Source: Amia ocellicauda (taxonomy: Eukaryota > Chordata > Actinopteri > Amiiformes > Amiidae). Taken from it: a stretch of 64,000 nt of DNA. The stretch covers positions 4,241,001 through 4,305,000 of the forward strand of contig NC_089856.1 of NCBI RefSeq assembly GCF_036373705.1. The letters run 5' to 3'. The position numbers and the translations under genes are program-made. Position 1 is the stretch's first letter. Every line of letters begins with the position of its first letter. The notes under the pieces were generated by a model that saw only the letters and a list, made by a program, of their open reading frames with translations, did no database searches and had not been told where the DNA came from. This document shows, in pieces, positions 58,889-64,000 of the stretch.

Positions 58889-59425
58889 TAGCGCTTTTCC
58901 ACCGACATGGTGCTGGTGCTGGTGCCGGAGCTGGTGCTCAGCCTGGGAACCAGGAAAACTTTTTGCGAACCGGTTTGGGAACTGAAGGCTTACGTAACTG
59001 GATGTGGGTATTCCCAAGCACGAAATAGAAGTTGAGAAATACACAGCAATAATAATCACCACCATGGCGGAGTACGTCCTTAATTTGCAAGCTTTACTTT
59101 TAAAATTAAACTCATTCAGCGTCTACACACAGCACAAATAGATTGTAAAAAACAAAACAAAAAACGCAAGATCACATGTAGACAAGCAGAAATTAAAATA
59201 CAACTATACGAATATGCTAAGATAACTCAGCCTTTTATCTGTTTTTAAGTTGACAGAAAATAATAAGTGTTTTCCCCCTCATTCCAATGACATTAAGATG
59301 CTACATGGAATTCAAATGCTAGATTAATTTCACATTCATAATCACAATCATAAAATGCAGCCTATATAAAACACTATTTATCCTTCCCTTGTTCATAGGA
59401 AATTGTCCACAGGTGGAAACACTGA
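58889..59425. mobile_element. Possible DNA transposon insert in BEL/Pao pol
   Basis: RNase H homology stops at about 58885. There the sequence becomes GCGCTTTTCCACCGACATGG plus GCTGGTGCC repeats, a start seen in some fish DNA elements (from memory). A loosely complementary GGTGGAAACAC occurs at about 59412-59422 and may be the other end. Inside is a short ORF (MAEYVLNLQALLLKLNSF, 59065-59140). No target duplication was found, so limits are uncertain. Confidence 0.35.
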
Positions 59426-59835
59426 GGTTTATGCATTAAGGGATTTACACCAATTCACTATTTCAGACACTTTTACTGTGTTGAATAAAATACAAGTTAG
59501 AGTTTACATGCATTCGTCACCCCACATACAGTTTATTATGAATATACTTTGTATGAGTGGATACATTTTCATTCATTTTGTGGTCTATTTTTACATTTAT
59601 TCTTATTTAAAAAACAATGACTATAGGCTAGCCTATTGATTATGAGTGCGGCTTGTTTTGGGGGTATTTGCGGCACAGTGGTGGGCAAATTAATAAACTG
59701 TCAGACGATCTCAGGTGATGTTAATGCCATCATGGTTTGATGGGAAATTCTGCTTATTGATGAAGTCTGTGGTCCCAAATCATTGTTGCATTGTCCTAGT
59801 TGCCAGACACCACAACAATGCTCATATGTTTTGAA

Positions 59836-59884
59836 AGTTGCCCTGGATAAGGGCGTCTGCTAAGAAAAACATAATAATAATAAT
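59836..59884 (+). mobile_element. Very short L2-type tail
   Basis: TTGCCCTGGATAAGGGCGTC followed by TGCTAAGAAAAAC and (ATA)n; only the last part of an L2 insertion, lying between the BEL/Pao gag zinc knuckles and the insert in pol. Confidence 0.65.
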
Positions 59885-60734
59885 ACATTGCCACCACTCT
59901 GCTAGTGTGTGGTTGATCGCTCGCTGCGCAAAGCGCATCACTGTCCAAGTAGATGGTTTCAAGCTCAACAATGGTAATGAGAACACTCTTGCATTCTGTC
60001 TGTACAGCATCATGCAGGACGGTGAGATGCAGCTCCTTACATGTGTTGCAAGGCTTCTTAAGTGTGCAAGATGCTGGCGCATGTGGTCATCCACATCTCC
60101 AACAGCGCTCTGTCTCTTTGAGCCACTTTGTAATCTGTTCTGTAGTTCTGCACGCATTAAGATAGTGCTCGCTATTATTGCAGTGAGCACAGTATACTTC
60201 GGTTTGTCCTTTGCCTATAACAGGTGTTAGTCGACTGGCTGGAGGACGTGACCCTGTGTTGGATGAAGATGACTGCGCATTATAGTAGACAGATGTTGGT
60301 GGCTCCTTCCTCCTAGATGTAAAACGTTGCTCCTTTCTATCTGGGTTCAGGGTTTCTCCCTTGTACAGGACTGCTGCACGGTTAGAGATCCATTTGGCAT
60401 GTGACTTGGTTTGTAGCCAAGTTGACAGGTCATGGAGTGTTTAGGTCTGGTCTGCATCAGCTTTCAGAATGCTGCGGTTGATGCAGTACTCCACAAATCC
60501 GTCATAATAGCTTGGTGGTAGCTTACTGATAAGCCGATCAACATGTGAGCCGCACTTAAGTTTGTAACCGTCTTCTCCTTCGACAGATTGCAGCATACTG
60601 ACCAGGGAGTGCACAGACAGAGCAAAGTCATCGAAGGCTTCAGCGTCCCCAAACTTGATTGGAGGAGCATTCATAAATGGTGCCTATCTCACACTGAACA
60701 AGTTGCCGTGGCTGTCCATATTAATCCTTCAAAG

Positions 60735-60822
60735 CCTGGTTTGTATACTTTGCTAAGTGCCAAAGGGTGCCAATGATAAATTAAGTCAAAACCAATATTT
60801 ATATGTATTTTTTGTTTTGTTA

Positions 60823-60865
<43 letters not shown>

Positions 60866-61262
60866 TTTTTCTTGGCAGACGCCCTTATCCAGGGCGATTT
60901 ACAACATAAGTGCAAAAATACAGAGAAGTACAAGGCATCAATCATTACAAATTCAACTTAGCTAAAACATAGCAATTCAAAATAATACATTTTACAAATT
61001 CCAATTACAATTTACACAAGTACAGTAAGTGAGGTCCTACATCCTGGACGGTGAAAGCTAAGTGCTGTCAAGATGTAGGGTTACAGACTAGGGCTACGGG
61101 AAAGGGAGCAAGGAGGAAAACAATCAAGAACGCGAGGAGCATAATAAAGTTATTAAGTTATTAAACAAACATGCTAACAAAACAAATTGCAATACAGAAA
61201 AATCTAAAAACTATGGACAGATAGAACCATCCCACCCACCCGCCACCTGCATCCACTGACAA
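60735..61262. repeat. Second copy of the 39.9 kb repeat, split by an L2 tail
   Basis: 60735-60815 and 61150-61262 together follow the order of 39960-40190: AAGGGTGCCAATGATAAATT, then after the insertion AAGTTATTAA, AATACAGAAAAATC, GGACAGA and AACCATCCCACCCACCCGCC. The L2 tail at 60818-61148 separates the halves. The left terminus is missing where BEL/Pao gag begins. Confidence 0.6.
60818..61148 (-). mobile_element. L2-type LINE 3' tail
   Basis: Minus-strand tail: TTA/TTTA repeats (60818-60868), CTTGGCAGACGCCCTTATCC and AGGGCGATTTACAACATAAG, then the same 3' UTR as at 29.0 kb up to GAGGAAAACAATCAAGAACG. 5'-truncated with no coding region. It is inserted in the hAT-end-like repeat. Confidence 0.75.
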
Positions 61263-62139
61263 ATCTTTAATCCTCATTAAAATTAAATCAATCAATCTTA
61301 ATTTTATATAGTGGAACACCATGCCAAGGATGTCACAACATTAAATAAAGAATAAGTGCATCATAAAATTAATACATCATTTAAATGTTTTGCTACAGTG
61401 CAGTAAAATGCATGAATCACATTTAATCACGCATTAAGTTTGAGGATTATAATGCTAAAGTACATTTAGAAACCCCATTAAAATCGCAATCTACCCCCAA
61501 AACAAAGTCCCTCAGATTTTCCCATTGCCCTGCCGTTAAATACAAGAAGTAGAAGTGTGTTCATTTGGCTGCATTAGTAACCCTTCCATATTGTTTTGGT
61601 TTTTTTTTGCACTTTCACTCAAATCATTATCAATGCACCTTTTAAAATTACTTAATATCTACTGCTTTTACATTTTGTAAAATAACTAAAACTGGTAGAT
61701 TAATATACATTGTGTGGCACTTATGTTTTAAGACAAAAATAATGCAGTGGTCTCAATCTACAGTGATTATGAGTATGCACAAATGTACTCTATAATCAAA
61801 GTAATAATTTATTTACTTTTGAGAATTTACAGCTTTCTTTTGGCAACTTTATGACGTTTTTAAATTGTCGAAGTGTTAAATATGAATGCTTGTGGCCATT
61901 TCTAAATTTGATACAGGAGATAACGATAAACAAAATGCTTTCCCCCGCTTGTTCAACAAACATTGCCGATTGATAACCCAGGAAAAAAGAAATGGATCTA
62001 AATGCAACGAAATAACCCAATCAACGCTTGTAAAAGCAACGCAGTTTAACCGAAAACACAAACTGCTGTGTGCACGCCTGTGTGCTGCTATATATGAGGG
62101 GCAGTTCAATTCAAAATTAACAAAAAAAAAAAAAAAAAA
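61263..62139. other. Intergenic stretch
   Basis: AT-rich; an A-run (62122-62139) precedes the tandem array. No gene recognised. Confidence 0.35.
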
Positions 62140-62403
62140 TCATATACCAGAATGGATATATATAATTTACCAAAATGGATATATCATATAGCAGAAAAAA
62201 TAATTCATATACCAGAATGGATATATATAATTTACCAAAATGGATATATCATATAGCAGAAAAAATAATTCATATACCAAAATGGATATATCATATACCA
62301 AAGTGGATATTTCACAAAGCAGGAAAAAAAACGTATACCAAAGTGGATATATCATATACCAGAAAAAATATTTCACATAGCAGAAAAAAATATATACCAA
62401 AGT
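62140..62403. repeat. Tandem array built on ATATACCAAAATGGATAT
   Basis: Two 65 bp units (CATATACCAGAATGGATATA, ATTTACCAAAATGGATATAT and CATATAGCAGAAAAAATAAT) are followed by shorter, shuffled versions of the same sub-blocks, giving about ten ACCAxAxTGGATAT blocks. Both strands stay open in a frame, which follows from the repeat and is not evidence of coding. Confidence 0.85.
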
Positions 62404-63693
62404 CACGTGGTGTAGATGCTGGTTTGGACATGCGCAGTGCGCGCAGTTGGTGAGAGACGAGAGCGGATCCTTCGCAGGTCACAGGCATGAGAGCCGAGTG
62501 ACGGACACATCGATCGGTTATGAGCAGGAGAGGATCATTATCGCTGACTGTATATATACATGAATATACATATATTACAGTTATAACAGTTGGTACTGGT
62601 ACTGTATTTGTGGTTTGTTATGTATTAATGACGTTGTTTTTTAATGTAATTTGGTGGTGACCAATGTGATGCTGTTCAAGTTTATAACAAACGGCATCAC
62701 CTTGACAGAACATATCGGCTAATAAAGTGAAACCGATCTAGACTCATGACGGTTCAGTATTGCCCTTACATACGTGTCAAACGATCGTCAGACACAATGA
62801 CTCATCCTTTTCAATTAAGGGTGACTGCATAGAGCTCCTTTACTTCCATTACACCATTCTGTCCATAAGGGTGAATGGAAAAATCAACTGAAACATAATT
62901 ACAGACCAAAATAAGGCACACAGTGTTCAGGTAGTTGTAACACTGCTGTCCACATGACCTGCAAAATGGACTTTGGTGTCTTGTGGTATTCATCGCCTTA
63001 TGCGGGGGTCTTGGTTTCTTCAGATTTTTGTTTCAAACTAAAGCTCTCATTTAATTAATTAACTTTATTATGTAATTGACTGGGTACATGACCCATTGGT
63101 GAGAGGGCTTAAAACAGTGTTTCCCAAATCCTAGTCCTGGGGATAGTTTAAAATAATTGGCACAATTAGAGCTTATTAATAAATTTAAACTATTGGAGAC
63201 ATCAGGTTAAGTATAAAAGTTTAGGGGTCTATGTGGCACATACATTCTCCAAAGTTTGTAATTTAAATAATTTTAAGAATCAAGTACAGCAAATGATTAG
63301 TTCAATTTATGTTTCAGTTAGTTCATTCAGGGTGCAGATTAATTAAAAACCCACAGGACATTGGATCCCCAGGACCAGGATTGGCAAACACTGGCTTAAA
63401 AGATTACTTGGATTGGCTTATCGCACCAATTATAGCAGACACCCGTACACATGGCAATGTATAGTTTTTACAACCATTTTCATACCATTACAAAATGCAG
63501 TAAAGACCACAATTGCATATCAGGGAGCATATATCAGTTCAATTAAGGAAAAGGGAGCTGGGCAGAGTTGGAAAAAAATAATAATCTGAATACACGCACA
63601 GCCTCCAGGAAGTGTGTTTCAGACCCCTGACCTTAAGGAGAAGGACAAGAGTGAGGTTGGGCTGCTGCAAACTCTGCTCGTCAGTCTTCCCAG
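62404..63693. other. Intergenic stretch
   Basis: A small CpG-richer patch at 62404-62530 is followed by AT-rich DNA. No gene recognised. It includes the 3' flank of the partial glycosyltransferase. Confidence 0.35.
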
Positions 63694-64000
63694 TCAGCAC
63701 GTGAACCTGGCTTGCCTGAAGTCATGCCACACCTGGAGCAGCCTGCCAGGCCAGAAGCCCGCCACAGTGATCAGTCTGGAGAAAGCACATCTCTCATAGG
63801 CCATGGAATGCAGGTTGAATAAACTACGCCAAGAGGAGCGGGTGGGGTGGATACAGAGCCTCTGCAGGCACAAGCCCACATAGATGTCCTCCAGGGGAAC
63901 AGGCCTCACTGAGCTGGACGCCCACAAGATCTTCCTGGCCAGGTTCACGGAGAAAACATACCCTGTTCCTGAGACGTAAGGGGGATAATCAGTCTCGGGG
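63694..64000 (-). CDS. Partial GT31 beta-1,3-glycosyltransferase, C-terminal end
   Basis: On the minus strand the frame is open from the window edge to a stop at 63694. It begins ETDYPPYVSGTGYVFSVNLA, followed by the conserved PLEDIYVGLCLQRL, SMAYERCAFSRLITVAG and a final HDFRQARFTC. These blocks align in order with the C-terminal third of the GT31 protein at 43.8-44.8 kb (VCGMGYIFSVDLAS, MEDVYVGLCLQQL, CLFSQLITSI), but the two proteins differ a lot. It is probably a paralog in the same orientation. The N-terminus, anchor and DxD motif lie outside the window. No disruption is seen in the visible part. Confidence 0.8.
   Translation of the reverse strand, partial: PETDYPPYVSGTGYVFSVNLARKILWASSSVRPVPLEDIYVGLCLQRLCIHPTRSSWRSLFNLHSMAYERCAFSRLITVAGFWPGRLLQVWHDFRQARFTC

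Larger units (their letters stand above)
57209..60674 (-). mobile_element. BEL/Pao LTR retrotransposon, lacking most of pol
   Basis: Read on the minus strand: a gag piece (LISKLPPSYYDGFVEYCINR, about 60.5 kb), zinc knuckles (YCAHCNNSEHYLNAC, CWRCGRPHAPASC, CNTCKELHLTVLHD, about 59.95-60.2 kb), then only the end of the RNase H region (QNWRFVDTTNNPADDITRG, about 58.8 kb). The integrase core follows (SEILSDRGTNFRG, FQFNPPNSPHFGGTWEWEIK, LNSKPSP), then the C-terminal domain (DLLSRHHWRHSQIVADHFW, VDPQLHHVLWPTERV, DRTYVCPVARLI). This order and the C-terminal block are diagnostic of BEL/Pao. Protease and reverse transcriptase are absent; the gap holds other elements. Frames are interrupted, so it is inactive. 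Confidence 0.85.

Noticed and set aside
62167..62453. Open frames through the tandem array on both strands
   Set aside because: They follow from repeat units that lack stops in some frames; the peptide is a simple repeat.

Overview
This looks like a ray-finned fish genomic window. The evidence is the repeat content: L2 LINEs with the usual fish tail, a tRNA-SINE sharing that tail, Tc1/mariner, PIF/Harbinger, hAT, DIRS, BEL/Pao and Tx1-like elements. The genes are widely spaced, with long AT-rich introns and intergenic DNA. The exact species cannot be read from the sequence. There are no bacterial features.

Layout. 0.3-1.3 kb is a CpG-rich promoter-like island. 4-5.7 kb holds two decayed Tc1-type transposons. 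7.4 kb carries a broken Ig V-set exon, and part of it recurs at 29.5 kb. 9.7-11.2 kb is a palindromic repeat split by a nearly intact Tc1/mariner copy. 14.4-24.7 kb is a class II glucose-transporter (SLC2A11-like) gene on the minus strand. All twelve exons can be traced, but it has an in-frame stop, two single-base frameshifts and one eroded exon, so it is read as a pseudogene. Its introns contain a solo LTR and a long L2 LINE. 26.1-26.9 kb is a degenerate tandem repeat. 27.1-29.3 kb is a DIRS-like retrotransposon abutting an L2 tail. 29.9-31.1 kb is a second copy of the same Tc1. 31.2-33.3 kb is a decayed hAT element with a ZBED5-like transposase. 34.4-36.6 kb is a decayed multi-exon gene with a Ulp1/C48-type cysteine-protease signature. 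41.3-42.8 kb is the 3' part of a Tx1/L1-type LINE.

The one clearly intact protein gene is a single-exon GT31 beta-1,3-glycosyltransferase at 43.8-44.8 kb (minus). A second GT31 gene starts beyond the right edge, and only its C-terminal part is visible at 63.7-64.0 kb. Between them lie a solo LTR, a 1.4 kb element with about 320-350 bp inverted arms that contains a SINE, two related Harbinger-type elements in opposite orientation, and a BEL/Pao retrotransposon lacking most of pol.

The window is dominated by transposable elements, many nested in one another. I did not find a clearly new functional system. The most informative points are the well-preserved but disabled transporter gene, the nested and inverted repeats, and the decayed Ulp1-like gene of unknown family. 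All sequence comparisons were done by eye; no database search was run.
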